A stretch of 54,885 nucleotides of DNA from Clostridia bacterium. GTDB lineage: Bacteria; Bacillota; Clostridia; Oscillospirales; CAG-272. Below, piece after piece: positions 26,512-34,592 of the stretch (position 1 is the first letter of the stretch; every line of letters starts with the position of its first letter). The position numbers were made by a program, and so were the translations under genes. The notes beneath the pieces are model-generated. The model saw only the letters and a program-made list of their open reading frames with translations. It did no database searches and was not told where the DNA came from. Where the stretch lies: contig JAFQMP010000065.1 in NCBI GenBank assembly GCA_017396225.1, positions 1-54,885 of the forward strand, in the 5' to 3' direction.

Positions 26512-26535
26512 AAAAGGAGCAAATGCTCCTTTTTT
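26512..26535. terminator. Terminator at the end of thiN and spoVM
   Basis: AAAAGGAGC-AAAT-GCTCCTTTT followed by TT; overlaps the last codons of the convergent spoVM gene and could serve both. Confidence 0.85.
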
Positions 26536-26611
26536 ATTTTTTGCGAATGTGAAAGATACGGCGCAAGAGTGGCGCCAGCAGCGCAGGGGAGCGCATCAGT
26601 ACAATTTTCAT
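26534..26611 (-). CDS. spoVM: Stage V sporulation protein M (25-residue peptide)
   Basis: A 25-residue peptide starting MKIVLMRSPALL and ending RRIFHIRKK. SpoVM of Bacillus is a 26-residue amphipathic helix that recognises the convex forespore membrane and anchors SpoIVA. The pattern fits: Lys2, a hydrophobic stretch, Pro9 (important for curvature sensing in the known protein), then a helix with basic residues. GAGGAG lies nine bases before the ATG. Position directly after thiN is the conserved site in Firmicutes, which strongly supports the call despite the tiny size. The orientation is opposite to thiN here. Confidence 0.85.
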   Translation of the reverse strand: MKIVLMRSPALLAPLLRRIFHIRKK

Positions 26612-26664
26612 GGCAATTCTCCTCGTGTTCAGATGTAGGTGTGTGCCTCATTTTCAGAATATGC

Positions 26665-26692
26665 ACCGCAAGACCTTCTCGCTCATAGCATA
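26665..26692 (+). promoter_or_regulatory. Candidate SigK-type promoter before asnB
   Basis: ACC at 26665-26667 and CATAGCATA at 26684-26692, a match to the SigK -10 pattern CATAnnnTA with a 16-base spacer. It would give a very short leader before the ATG at 26709. No SigA promoter is evident here. Pattern match only. Confidence 0.35.
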
Positions 26693-26708
26693 TAGCGAGG
26701 TGAGGAAT

Positions 26709-28541
26709 ATGAGTGCAATCAATGGGTGCGTAGATTTTCGCGACACCGACAGAATATCCGAGGAGCGGGTGAGGCTTGCGGGCAGGCTGCTTGCACACCG
26801 CGGCCCCGATGAGGAGGGCGCTTATCGTGCGGCGGGCGTGTGCTTTTATCACAACCGCCTGGCGGTGCGTGACCCCGCAGGCGGCAAGCAGCCGATGTGC
26901 GCGGTTTTTCACGGCAGGCGCTACGCCATTGTCTACAACGGTGAAATTTATAATGCGCGTGAGCTGCGTCGCGCACTGGCAGGGCAGGGGGCGACCTTCC
27001 GCACTGCGTGCGATACCGAGGTCGTGCTTTGGGCATATATTTTTTATGGAGAAGATGCGCCAAAGCACCTAAACGGTATGTTTGCCTTTGCCGTGCATGA
27101 CGAAACTGCCGAAAAGGTGGTGCTTGTGCGTGACCGCTTCGGCGCGAAACCGCTTTATTATACCCGTTATGGGGGCAAATTCGCCTTTGCTTCTGAGCAG
27201 AAAGCGCTTTTGGGTGAGGATATGGCACCGCCTGAGGTTGACAGGGAGGGGCTTTGGCAGCTCTTGTATTTATCTCCCGTCACCCTTCCCGGTCAAAGCG
27301 TGTTCAAGCATATCAGAGAGGTTTTGCCGGGACACACACTTACGGTTGATGCGGCGGGTGTGCGCGAGCAAGCCTACTGGCGGTTGCAGGCGGACGAATG
27401 TCCTGACGACCTTGAAGGTGCTGCCGCGCACGTGCGTGAGCTGCTGGCAGATGCTGTGGCGCGTCAGCTTGAAAGCGATGTGCCTCTTGCCACGCTGCTT
27501 TCGGGCGGGCTCGATTCGTCAGCAGTTACGGCGCTTGCTGCGAGAGAGCTCTCGAAAGAGGGAACTGTGCTTGACACCTATTCCTTTGAATATGAGGGTA
27601 ATCGAGAGCATTTCAAGCAGTCGCTTTTCCAGCCTGAGAGTGATGAGGCCTACGCTGCTGCGCTTGCCGCAGAGCTTGGAACGCGCCATACCGTTTTGAC
27701 GGCGCCCTCGGCAGGGGTGGCAGACCTGCTGTATGCCGCAACGCTGGCACGGGACCTGCCGGGGCAGGCGGATATTGATTCCTCGTTGCTTTATTACTGT
27801 CAGGAAATCAAAAAGCGTCACACCGTGGTGCTGTCGGGCGAGGGGTCAGATGAAATCTTCGGCGGGTATCCGTGGTTTTATCGCCCCGAAATGCTGCACC
27901 GTGAATTTTTTCCCTGGGTGCACGAGCCCCGTGTGCGCGCATCTCTTTTTGACAGCACGCTTGTTGATGCCGACCGCGGTTATTCGTATGCGTGTGAGAT
28001 TTACCGCGATGCGCTTGCCGCTTGCCCCGTGCGGAAGGGTGAGTCCGACGAGGATTGCAGAGCAAGGCAGGCAACATGGCTTTCCACACAGTATTTTATG
28101 GCAAGCCTGCTGGCGCGGAAGGACCGCATGAGTATGTATGCGGGCGTGGAAGCGCGCGTGCCATTCGGCGACCATCGGATTCTTGAATATGTCTTCAATT
28201 TGCCGTGGGCATATAAACATGAAAATGGTGTGGAAAAGTCACTTTTGCGACGGGCAATGGAGGGTCTTTTGCCGTCGCGCGTGCTTTGGCGCAAGAAAAG
28301 TCCGTATCCCAAGACGCACGACCCTGCCTATGAGAGACTGGTTGCCGAAATGCTGAAAACCCGTCTTACGCGTACTGACGGCTTTCTGCACAATGCACTG
28401 GACGGCAAGCGATTTGCCGCCTTCCTCAGCGAAGAAAACGGTACTTGGTTTGGTCAGCTGATGGCAAGACCGCAGCTGATTGCATGGCTCTGCCAGCTTG
28501 ATTTCTGGTTTGAAAAATATCGCGTAAAGCTGCTCCCTTGA
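26709..28541 (+). CDS. asnB: Asparagine synthase-like protein with Ser in place of catalytic Cys
   Basis: 610-residue protein with the two AsnB domains. The N-terminal glutaminase fold has Arg50 (HNRLAV), NGEIYN at 78-83 and Asp102 (CDTEV), all glutamine-binding positions. The catalytic Cys normally at position 2 (MCGI) is Ser (MSAING), by codon AGT instead of TGT. The synthetase domain has LLSGGLDSSAV near 264 and the GEGSDEIFGGY motif. It may use ammonia directly or have lost glutaminase activity. ATG 26709 follows GAGGTGAGG; no upstream Met-Cys start exists. The gene lies next to spoVM behind a possible SigK promoter. Confidence 0.88.
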   Translation: MSAINGCVDFRDTDRISEERVRLAGRLLAHRGPDEEGAYRAAGVCFYHNRLAVRDPAGGKQPMCAVFHGRRYAIVYNGEIYNARELRRALAGQGATFRTACDTEVVLWAYIFYGEDAPKHLNGMFAFAVHDETAEKVVLVRDRFGAKPLYYTRYGGKFAFASEQKALLGEDMAPPEVDREGLWQLLYLSPVTLPGQSVFKHIREVLPGHTLTVDAAGVREQAYWRLQADECPDDLEGAAAHVRELLADAVARQLESDVPLATLLSGGLDSSAVTALAARELSKEGTVLDTYSFEYEGNREHFKQSLFQPESDEAYAAALAAELGTRHTVLTAPSAGVADLLYAATLARDLPGQADIDSSLLYYCQEIKKRHTVVLSGEGSDEIFGGYPWFYRPEMLHREFFPWVHEPRVRASLFDSTLVDADRGYSYACEIYRDALAACPVRKGESDEDCRARQATWLSTQYFMASLLARKDRMSMYAGVEARVPFGDHRILEYVFNLPWAYKHENGVEKSLLRRAMEGLLPSRVLWRKKSPYPKTHDPAYERLVAEMLKTRLTRTDGFLHNALDGKRFAAFLSEENGTWFGQLMARPQLIAWLCQLDFWFEKYRVKLLP

Positions 28542-28570
28542 AGAAAGCAACAGCGTCGCTTTTGCGACCT

Positions 28571-28603
28571 CTCCGCCCGAGCCCCTCGGGCGGAGATTTT
28601 TTT
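28571..28603 (+). terminator. Terminator after asnB
   Basis: CTCCGCCCGA-gcccc-TCGGGCGGAG and seven T. A small GTCGC-tttt-GCGAC hairpin lies just upstream. Confidence 0.92.
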
Positions 28604-28642
28604 GCCGTTTGGCGGTGATTTTTCTATAAATATATTTATGTA

Positions 28643-28656
28643 GGCAAGCGCTTTTT
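28643..28656. promoter_or_regulatory. Candidate LacI/CcpA-family operator
   Basis: GGCAAGCGCTTTTT with the palindromic core AAGCGCTT, similar to cre sites. It is about 95 bases upstream of the promoter of the solute-binding protein. The rest of 28604-28855 is A/T-rich with no gene. Confidence 0.35.
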
Positions 28657-28751
28657 GAAATGATTGTGAAAATGCATAAAATTCGTCAAAATCAATGCAG
28701 CAATATGAACAAATGATGCAGAAAATAATTCTATATTTTTGCTAAATGTGC

Positions 28752-28780
28752 TTGACAAGCAAGCGAAAATTTGATATAAT
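28752..28780 (+). promoter_or_regulatory. SigA promoter of the solute-binding protein
   Basis: TTGACA 28752-28757, 17-base spacer, TATAAT 28775-28780. Confidence 0.88.
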
Positions 28781-28817
28781 TTACGAGAACTCTATCAGTG
28801 GATTTCCAAATTTATTA

Positions 28818-28846
28818 AAAGGAGGGAGTTCCCACGATTGTGGGAG
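28818..28846 (+). promoter_or_regulatory. Two Shine-Dalgarno sites around a leader hairpin
   Basis: A strong AAAGGAGGGAG (28818-28828) lies 30 bases upstream of the ATG. Next comes the hairpin TCCCAC-GATT-GTGGGA (28830-28845), whose 3' arm contains the second, proximal GGGAG (28842-28846). Folding would hide the proximal site and bring the distal one close to the start. Confidence 0.5.
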
Positions 28847-28855
28847 CAGAAAACA

Positions 28856-30502
28856 ATGAAGAATTTTGTCCGTGTAATCTGTCTGTTGCTTGTCTGCGTC
28901 TTCTGCCTGACTGCGATTATCGCTTGTAATGGCAAGAAGAGAAAAAGAGGCACGCTGGACAGAGAATTCCAGGAAATTGACGGCGTCCTTTATGCAAAGG
29001 ACGAGTGGGGCACCTGGCGTGAGTACGACAGCCTGCCTGATGACATGGATTATGATGGCGATACCGTAAAGGTTCTTTACTGGACCGGTTCCGAGTCGGT
29101 TTCTCCTGAGTTCGTGCAGGAGGAGCTGGTTGACGATGACCGCCTTGCTTCGATTTACAAGCGTAACGAGGCTGTTCAGGACCGTATGAACATTGAGCTT
29201 TACATGGTTGCTGAGCCCGGTGATACCGATTCGATGGAGACCTTCGTAAAGCGTGTTGAGGACGCAAAGAAGGCAGGCACCAACGAGTACGATATCGTTG
29301 CAGCATACTCCCGTAGCCAGGGTGCACTTCTTACCAAGGGTCTGATTCAGAACCTCAACGCAATTGAAGACAGTCACCTTGACCTTTCCAAGCCCTGGTG
29401 GCCGCCTCGCATCAACGACAACCTTGAGATTGGCAAGGGCGATAACGCGAAGCTTTACTACGTATCCGGCGATATGGCTATGACCGCTATCGATAACCTG
29501 CACTGCGTATACTTCAACAAGGACCTTGTTGACCAGAAGTATGCACAGAAGGCCAAGGATTACTTTGCAAACACCACGCGTCACGCCAAGATTGATGCAG
29601 AAAACTCCACTGCTACTTACATGCTTTACGATATGGCGTACAAGGGTGGCGAAGGCAAGGGCGGCTGGACGATTGACGACCTGATTGAGCTTTCTTCCAA
29701 TGCTTATCTTGATAAGAACAGCAGCGGCGTCGTAGACATGGCTGACCAGTTCGGTCTTTGCTCTATCGGTTACTGTATGGCAGCACTGTACGGTGGCTCC
29801 AACCTCCGTATGGTTGAGCAGGATGTTAACTCTACCTTGAAGGTTTCCGACGACTGGACCTCCAATCGTACCGTTGAGCTTATCAACAAGCTGACCCCCC
29901 TGATGCGTTCGAACAGCTACTGTGACAACGATAAGATCGGCGGCACGTTCTACGCAATGCCCTTCATTAACGGTAATGCACTCTTCACCGTTTACTACCT
30001 CCGTATGGCAGTTGACTACCTGATTGGTAACCCCGCAATTGAGGATTACGGTATTCTTCCGATTCCGAAGTACAACGATGCACAGTTGAACTACTACACC
30101 GTTATCGGTAACGAGTTCTCCATCTTCTCCATCTTCATTGATTGCGATGACCGTGGCGACAGACAGGGTGCGCTTTCCATGCTGACCGCAGTTCTTGAGT
30201 GCTGGGCAAGTGAGGCGTTCCGCCAGACCACTCCCGTTGTATTTGAGATGAATATGCAGCTCAAGTCCTCGCCCACGCAGGCTGAGACTGATATGTGTGA
30301 GTTGATTCGTGCAAATATTCAGTTCGATATGGGTCGTATTATGGATACCGCACTGAGCGGCGGTAGCATTCAGAACACCATTAATATGGACTCTCTGATG
30401 GCTTCTGCAGCACGTAACGGTACCTCTTGGACCACCGTAACCAAGGCAAATCTTGATCTGATGAAGGGCCATTTGGCAGACTTCGTCAGCGGCTTGAAGT
30501 AA
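28856..30502 (+). CDS. Extracellular solute-binding lipoprotein
   Basis: 548-residue lipoprotein. Signal peptide with lipobox IIAC, Cys24 being the lipidated residue, then a basic stretch KKRKR. The mature part has features of family 1 ABC solute-binding proteins (VKVLYWTGSESVSPEF, DIVAAYSRSQGALLTKGLIQNL, YYVSGDMAMTAIDNLHCVYFNKDLVDQK). Family members deliver carbohydrates to an ABC importer, but no permease or ATPase gene is adjacent, so it must partner with a transporter elsewhere or act differently. Codon use is strikingly biased, suggesting high expression. ATG 28856 is used rather than TTG 28838, which lies inside the leader hairpin. Confidence 0.9.
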   Translation: MKNFVRVICLLLVCVFCLTAIIACNGKKRKRGTLDREFQEIDGVLYAKDEWGTWREYDSLPDDMDYDGDTVKVLYWTGSESVSPEFVQEELVDDDRLASIYKRNEAVQDRMNIELYMVAEPGDTDSMETFVKRVEDAKKAGTNEYDIVAAYSRSQGALLTKGLIQNLNAIEDSHLDLSKPWWPPRINDNLEIGKGDNAKLYYVSGDMAMTAIDNLHCVYFNKDLVDQKYAQKAKDYFANTTRHAKIDAENSTATYMLYDMAYKGGEGKGGWTIDDLIELSSNAYLDKNSSGVVDMADQFGLCSIGYCMAALYGGSNLRMVEQDVNSTLKVSDDWTSNRTVELINKLTPLMRSNSYCDNDKIGGTFYAMPFINGNALFTVYYLRMAVDYLIGNPAIEDYGILPIPKYNDAQLNYYTVIGNEFSIFSIFIDCDDRGDRQGALSMLTAVLECWASEAFRQTTPVVFEMNMQLKSSPTQAETDMCELIRANIQFDMGRIMDTALSGGSIQNTINMDSLMASAARNGTSWTTVTKANLDLMKGHLADFVSGLK

Positions 30503-30513
30503 AATAAGCTGAT

Positions 30514-30546
30514 AAAACACCCCGCGGCATTGCCGCGGGGTGTTTT
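30514..30546 (+). terminator. Terminator after the solute-binding protein
   Basis: AAAACACCCCGCGGC-att-GCCGCGGGGTGTTTT: 15-base perfect stem with a triloop. One of the strongest terminators in the window. Confidence 0.93.
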
Positions 30547-30578
30547 GTTATGTAATATATAAATATATATAAGAAGCG

Positions 30579-31358
30579 TTATGCGCGGGGAAAGAGGATT
30601 GCCACACGGTCCTGCCCGCCGTAATCTTTTTTGATTTCACAGGTGAAGCCGGCATTTGCGGCAAGCCCGGCAAGTGCCTCAGCCTGGTCATAGCCGATTT
30701 CAAACAGTATGATGCCACCCGGCTTCAGATAGGTCACCCAGTTTCTGAGAATTGCGCGATAAAAATCCAGACCGTCGGTTCCACCGGCAAGTGCGGCGAG
30801 CGGTTCAAAGCTGACCTCGGTTTGCAACGTGGGTATAATACTGTCTGAAATATAGGGTGGATTCGAGAGAATGGCATCAAATTTTCCGCTAAAAATGCCG
30901 GTGGCGGGTGCATGCAAAACATCGTATTTTACGGTAGTAAAGCGGTTTTCCACATGGTTTTTTGCGGCGTTTCTCGTGGCAAGCGCCAGCGTTTCTGGAA
31001 AGAGGTCAACCGCTATGGCGGTGGTGTCGGGACGGGCGGCGAGGGTGGAAATTGCCACACAGCCGCTTCCTGTGCAAAGGTCGAGAAATCTTGCACCGTT
31101 CCCCAGCGTTTTGATTGCGCACTCAACGAGAATCTCGGTGTCGGCACGCGGAATCAGACAGCTTTCATTGACCTCATACACCTCGCGGTAGAAGTACCAT
31201 TCGCCGAGAATGTATTGTAAAGGATATCCTGTCAGGCGGCGTGCGAGGGCTTTTTTCAGTGCCTCACCCTGAAAGGTTTCCCAAAGGAGCCTGGCTTCGC
31301 CTGTCGCGTTTTCGATGTTTGCGGCGCGCAGGCGTGCTGTCAGAGCTTGTAAATCCAT
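30579..31358 (-). CDS. prmC: Release factor glutamine methyltransferase
   Basis: 259-residue SAM enzyme that methylates the GGQ glutamine of release factors 1 and 2. N-terminal helical domain (1-75, ends PLQYILGEWYFY), SAM site DLCTGSGCVAI, catalytic SNPPYI, and the IPRADTE segment typical of PrmC. The start at 31358 follows AAAGGAG by eight bases; longer upstream frame has no ribosome site. In many bacteria prmC follows prfA; here it stands alone. Confidence 0.95.
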   Translation of the reverse strand: MDLQALTARLRAANIENATGEARLLWETFQGEALKKALARRLTGYPLQYILGEWYFYREVYEVNESCLIPRADTEILVECAIKTLGNGARFLDLCTGSGCVAISTLAARPDTTAIAVDLFPETLALATRNAAKNHVENRFTTVKYDVLHAPATGIFSGKFDAILSNPPYISDSIIPTLQTEVSFEPLAALAGGTDGLDFYRAILRNWVTYLKPGGIILFEIGYDQAEALAGLAANAGFTCEIKKDYGGQDRVAILFPRA

Positions 31359-31431
31359 ATGAGGGACTCCTTTCTTTTTGGATAATTTTTGTGTTGGCGC
31401 GAAAAATAACATTGGTAAGGGGGTGAAAAAC

Positions 31432-31620
31432 GTGGAGAAAGCCGATTGTGGCAGAGGATTTGTTTCCTCACTTTTTACAGTGACCGCCTTGTCGGCAGGG
31501 GCATATCTCTGTTACCGTATGGCGCGCAATCTGATTACCTTTTGCGCGGTGTTTGATGCACCCGTTCCGGCTGCAGATGGCGTCTGTGCCGATGAGCTTG
31601 AGGAATGCATATTGATGTAA
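31432..31620 (+). CDS. Small protein with one membrane helix
   Basis: About 62 residues from GTG 31432, eight bases after AAGGGGG. A single hydrophobic helix (FVSSLFTVTALSAGAYLCY, about 10-28) is followed by an acidic C-terminus with several cysteines (GVCADELEECILM). An earlier in-frame GTG at 31423 overlaps the ribosome site. No family recognised. Followed by its own terminator, which supports it being a real gene. Confidence 0.55.
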   Translation: MEKADCGRGFVSSLFTVTALSAGAYLCYRMARNLITFCAVFDAPVPAADGVCADELEECILM

Positions 31621-31626
31621 CATGCG

Positions 31627-31658
31627 AAAAGAGAGCTGTGCGCAGCTCTCTTTTATTT
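31627..31658 (+). terminator. Terminator after the small membrane protein
   Basis: AAAAGAGAGCTG-tgcg-CAGCTCTCTTTT, then ATTTT. Confidence 0.9.
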
Positions 31659-31697
31659 TACCGCATTTTTTCTCTCTGTCAAGTCCTTTTTGTGCAC

Positions 31698-31726
31698 TTG
31701 CAAAACCGCTTTGAATATGCTATACT
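31698..31726 (+). promoter_or_regulatory. Promoter of the flavin reductase-proA operon
   Basis: TTGCAA 31698-31703, 17-base spacer, TATACT 31721-31726. Confidence 0.75.
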
Positions 31727-31754
31727 GATTACATCTATATAAAGGAGATTTGTT

Positions 31755-32276
31755 ATGCAGGGCTTTCGTATAATCACACCATCGGCATTTGATGGTATTT
31801 TTGAGCGCATCGGTAAGGATTGGATGCTGCTGACCGCTGCCGCAGAAATTGAAACGGGTGAGCGAATTCTCAATACGATGACCGCCTCGTGGGGTGGAAT
31901 GGGCATTTTGTGGGGGAAACGGGTCGCGTTTTTGTTCGTGCGTCCGCAGCGTTATACCGACCGATTGATTGGGGCAAGTGAGCGTATGAGCATCTCCTTT
32001 TTTGATGAGGACTATCGCGCCGCGCTCCGACTTTGCGGTACGGTCAGCGGTGCGGATACCGATAAATTCGCGGCGGCGGGGCTCACCCCGCTTGATGCTG
32101 CGGGCACGCCCGTGATTGCTGAGGCGCGGTACAATTTGATTTGCCGCAAGCTTTACGCAGATACATTGAGACGCGAGGGGTTTTGCTTGCCTGCGTTGCT
32201 TGAGAATTATAAAGCAGAAGACTATCATCACGTGTATGTGGTGGAGATTGAGGAAATTTGGCAAAGGGATTCATGA
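31755..32276 (+). CDS. Flavin reductase-like FMN-binding protein
   Basis: 173 residues, split-barrel FMN-binding fold. The segment LNTMTASWGGMGILW fits the flavin-binding motif (T-x-SW-GG), and RPQRYT and SERMSISFFDEDYRAAL follow the family pattern. Enzymes of this family reduce flavin or act as small flavoproteins; a specific role is not visible. AAGGAG ribosome site. The stop overlaps the proA start (TGATG), so both are co-translated. Confidence 0.85.
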   Translation: MQGFRIITPSAFDGIFERIGKDWMLLTAAAEIETGERILNTMTASWGGMGILWGKRVAFLFVRPQRYTDRLIGASERMSISFFDEDYRAALRLCGTVSGADTDKFAAAGLTPLDAAGTPVIAEARYNLICRKLYADTLRREGFCLPALLENYKAEDYHHVYVVEIEEIWQRDS

Positions 32277-33529
32277 TGAGTACAGTATATGAAAATGTCC
32301 GTGCGCTTTGCGAACGGGTGCGCGCCGCAGCTCCCCGGATTGCTACGGCTGCGCATGAGCGCCGCGCGAGGATTCTCGCACATATGGCAGATGCATTGGT
32401 GGCGCATACGGCAGATATTCTGGCGGCGAATGCCGAGGACCTTGCAAGCGCCGCCGTCAACGGTGTGCCGCGCGCGATGCTTGACCGCCTGACCTTGACC
32501 GAAGCGCGTATTGCGGGGATTGCGGACGGAATCCGCGCCCTGATTTCCTTGCCTGACCCTCTTGCTGCAGAGGAGTCGTGGGAGAGACCGTCCGGTATTC
32601 GTATTACGCGCCGCGCCGTGCCCTTTGGTGTCATGGCGATGATTTTTGAGGCGCGCCCCAATGTTACGGCAGATGCGGCGGCGCTTGCCGTCAAATCGGG
32701 CAATGCCGTGGTGCTGCGCGGCGGCAAGGAGGCAATTTCCACCAATCGTGCGATTGTGGCGGCGCTTGGTGAGGCCCTTGCTCTGGAGGGTGTTTCTGCC
32801 GATGCTGTCGGGCTTGTAACCGATACCACGCGTGAGAGTGCCGCCGCGCTCCTTTCCATGCGGGGACTTGTTGATGTGCTGATTCCGCGCGGCGGCAAGG
32901 GGCTTATCAAAAATTGCGTGGAAAATGCGCAGGTGCCTGTGATTGAAACAGGTGCCGGCAATTGTCATATTTATGTAGATGCCGCTGCCGACCTTGAAAA
33001 AGCACTCCGCGTGGCGGTGAATGCCAAGTGCCAGCGCCCGTCTGTTTGCAATGCAGCTGAAAGCTTGCTCTGTCATCGCGCGGTAGCAAAGCAGTTTTTG
33101 CCCGCCTTTTATGAGGCGACACGCGATTGGCAGCTGGAGCTGCGTGGCTGTCCTGACACCCTTGCCGTTTTGCCTGCGGCGAAGCCCGCAAGCGAGGAGG
33201 ATTTTTATACCGAGTATAATGACTATGTGATGTCGGTAAAAATTGTGGATTCGCTTGATGAAGCGATTGCCATGATAAATGAAACAGGAACGGGGCACAG
33301 TGAGGCAATTATTACCGAGGACGCGCAGGCTGCGGCACGGTTCTTTGATTTGGTTGATGCTGCTGCACTTTATCAGAATGCATCGACGCGTTTTACCGAC
33401 GGCGGTGAATTTGGCTTTGGCGCGGAAATCGGTATTTCTACCCAGAAAATGCACGCGCGCGGCCCGATGGGTCCCTCCGCGCTGACGACCGTGAAATATA
33501 TCGTGACAGGCAACGGTGCCGTGCGTTAA
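32276..33529 (+). CDS. proA: Glutamate-5-semialdehyde dehydrogenase
   Basis: 417 residues. Reduces gamma-glutamyl phosphate to glutamate semialdehyde in proline synthesis. Signatures: PFGVMAMIFEARPNVT, LRGGKEA, ETGAGNCHIYVD, and the catalytic Cys in VNAKCQRPSVCNA (usually QRPSACNA). C-terminal STRFTDGGEFGFGAEIGIST is intact. I chose ATG 32276, six bases after AAGGGA, rather than ATG 32273. proB and proC are not in the window, which separates this enzyme from its usual partner. Confidence 0.96.
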   Translation: MSTVYENVRALCERVRAAAPRIATAAHERRARILAHMADALVAHTADILAANAEDLASAAVNGVPRAMLDRLTLTEARIAGIADGIRALISLPDPLAAEESWERPSGIRITRRAVPFGVMAMIFEARPNVTADAAALAVKSGNAVVLRGGKEAISTNRAIVAALGEALALEGVSADAVGLVTDTTRESAAALLSMRGLVDVLIPRGGKGLIKNCVENAQVPVIETGAGNCHIYVDAAADLEKALRVAVNAKCQRPSVCNAAESLLCHRAVAKQFLPAFYEATRDWQLELRGCPDTLAVLPAAKPASEEDFYTEYNDYVMSVKIVDSLDEAIAMINETGTGHSEAIITEDAQAAARFFDLVDAAALYQNASTRFTDGGEFGFGAEIGISTQKMHARGPMGPSALTTVKYIVTGNGAVR

Positions 33530-33532
33530 AAT

Positions 33533-33577
33533 AATCCCCTTGGTGTTTCCTCCCTTTGAGGTCGCCAAGGGGATTTT
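33533..33577. terminator. Terminator between proA and ddl
   Basis: AATCCCCTTGG pairs with CCAAGGGGATT (33565-33575), then TTT; 21-base loop. Placed between convergent genes. Confidence 0.8.
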
Positions 33578-34471
33578 TCAGTTTTGCTTTTTTCGCGCGG
33601 CGGCAAGTGTCGCCATGCGTGTGCATAGGGTGGGGAAGCTGATGCCTGCCCTTTTAGCCGCTAAGGGTAACAGGCTGGTATCTGTCATGCCGGGAAGGGT
33701 GTTTGCCTCCAGGAAATAAGGGGTTCCTGTGCCGTCCTCCTTAAAATCTATGCGGGCAAAATCGCGCAAGCCGAGTGCCTCGAAGGCGCGCAGCGCCATT
33801 GTTTGGAGTAATATTGTCTTTTCTTCGGAAATGGGCGCAGGGCAAAGCTCCTCGGCACCGCCCGCCTCGTATTTGCTTTGATAATCGTACACGCCGCCCC
33901 GCGGGCGGATTTCCACTACGGGCAGTGCGCTCCCTGCGAGCACCCCCACCGAATATTCCCGTCCCACCAACAAAGGCTCTATTAGCATCGGCTCGGTCGG
34001 CGAAATTTTATCGGTATCGTGCGCACTCTCTGCAATTGTGAGCCCAACGCTGGAGCCGCCGCACAGCGGCTTGATGACCGCAGGGTAGGGAATGTGCGGG
34101 CGCGGTGCGCCCACTTGCCAGATAATGCTTGGCGTGACAGGCAGACCGACGGTGGCAACCGCCTGCTTGGCAGAAAGCTTATTCATCGCCAGCGCGGCGG
34201 CCGCTGCCGCGCTCCCTGTATAGTGGGCAATTCCCGCAGTGTCCAGCATCTCTTGCAGGGCGCCGCCCTCGCCCGCACCGCCGTGGAGCGCCAGAAATAC
34301 AGCGTCTGCGCGCCGCAGGAAAGGAAGCATTTCGGCATCGGGCACCTCATCAATATCAAAGATAGCCACGCGGTGCCCTGCAGTGAAAAGTGCCTCGCTG
34401 ACGCGCAGGCCCGAGATAAGTGAAACAGCGCGTTCTCCGCCTTTGCCGCCGCATAAAAGCGTGATTTTCAT
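33578..34471 (-). CDS. ddl: D-alanine-D-alanine ligase
   Basis: 297-residue ATP-grasp ligase forming the D-Ala-D-Ala end of peptidoglycan precursors. N-terminal GGKGGERAVSLISG (family: GG-S-ER-VS), ALHGGAGEGGALQ, then ATP-grasp PAVIKPLCGGSSVG, DFARIDF and FLEANTLPGMT. Slightly shorter than typical Ddl. Start 34471 was chosen for spacing to the GGGGGG ribosome site; 34477 is the alternative. The usual neighbours murF or alr are absent. Confidence 0.93.
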   Translation of the reverse strand: MKITLLCGGKGGERAVSLISGLRVSEALFTAGHRVAIFDIDEVPDAEMLPFLRRADAVFLALHGGAGEGGALQEMLDTAGIAHYTGSAAAAAALAMNKLSAKQAVATVGLPVTPSIIWQVGAPRPHIPYPAVIKPLCGGSSVGLTIAESAHDTDKISPTEPMLIEPLLVGREYSVGVLAGSALPVVEIRPRGGVYDYQSKYEAGGAEELCPAPISEEKTILLQTMALRAFEALGLRDFARIDFKEDGTGTPYFLEANTLPGMTDTSLLPLAAKRAGISFPTLCTRMATLAAARKKQN

Positions 34472-34530
34472 TGTCATCACCCCCCACCGATGAGAATATG
34501 TGTGGAGAGTGTGCTTGGTGCAGGGAAATG

Positions 34531-34559
34531 TTGACAAGAGAGGAGCCTTTTGCTATAAT
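34531..34559 (+). promoter_or_regulatory. SigA promoter of the CvpA-like gene
   Basis: TTGACA 34531-34536, 17-base spacer, TATAAT 34554-34559. Confidence 0.88.
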
Positions 34560-34592
34560 AAAATATAGTAATATATTTTAAGGAGCACAGAT

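Noticed and set aside
28781..30520. 579-residue minus-strand reading frame
   Set aside because: It mirrors the solute-binding protein gene, has no ribosome site, and its product is a Cys/His-rich, low-plausibility sequence. It is open because of the biased codons of the real gene.
32228..33568. 446-residue minus-strand frame opposite proA
   Set aside because: proA on the plus strand has all family motifs; the opposite frame has none.
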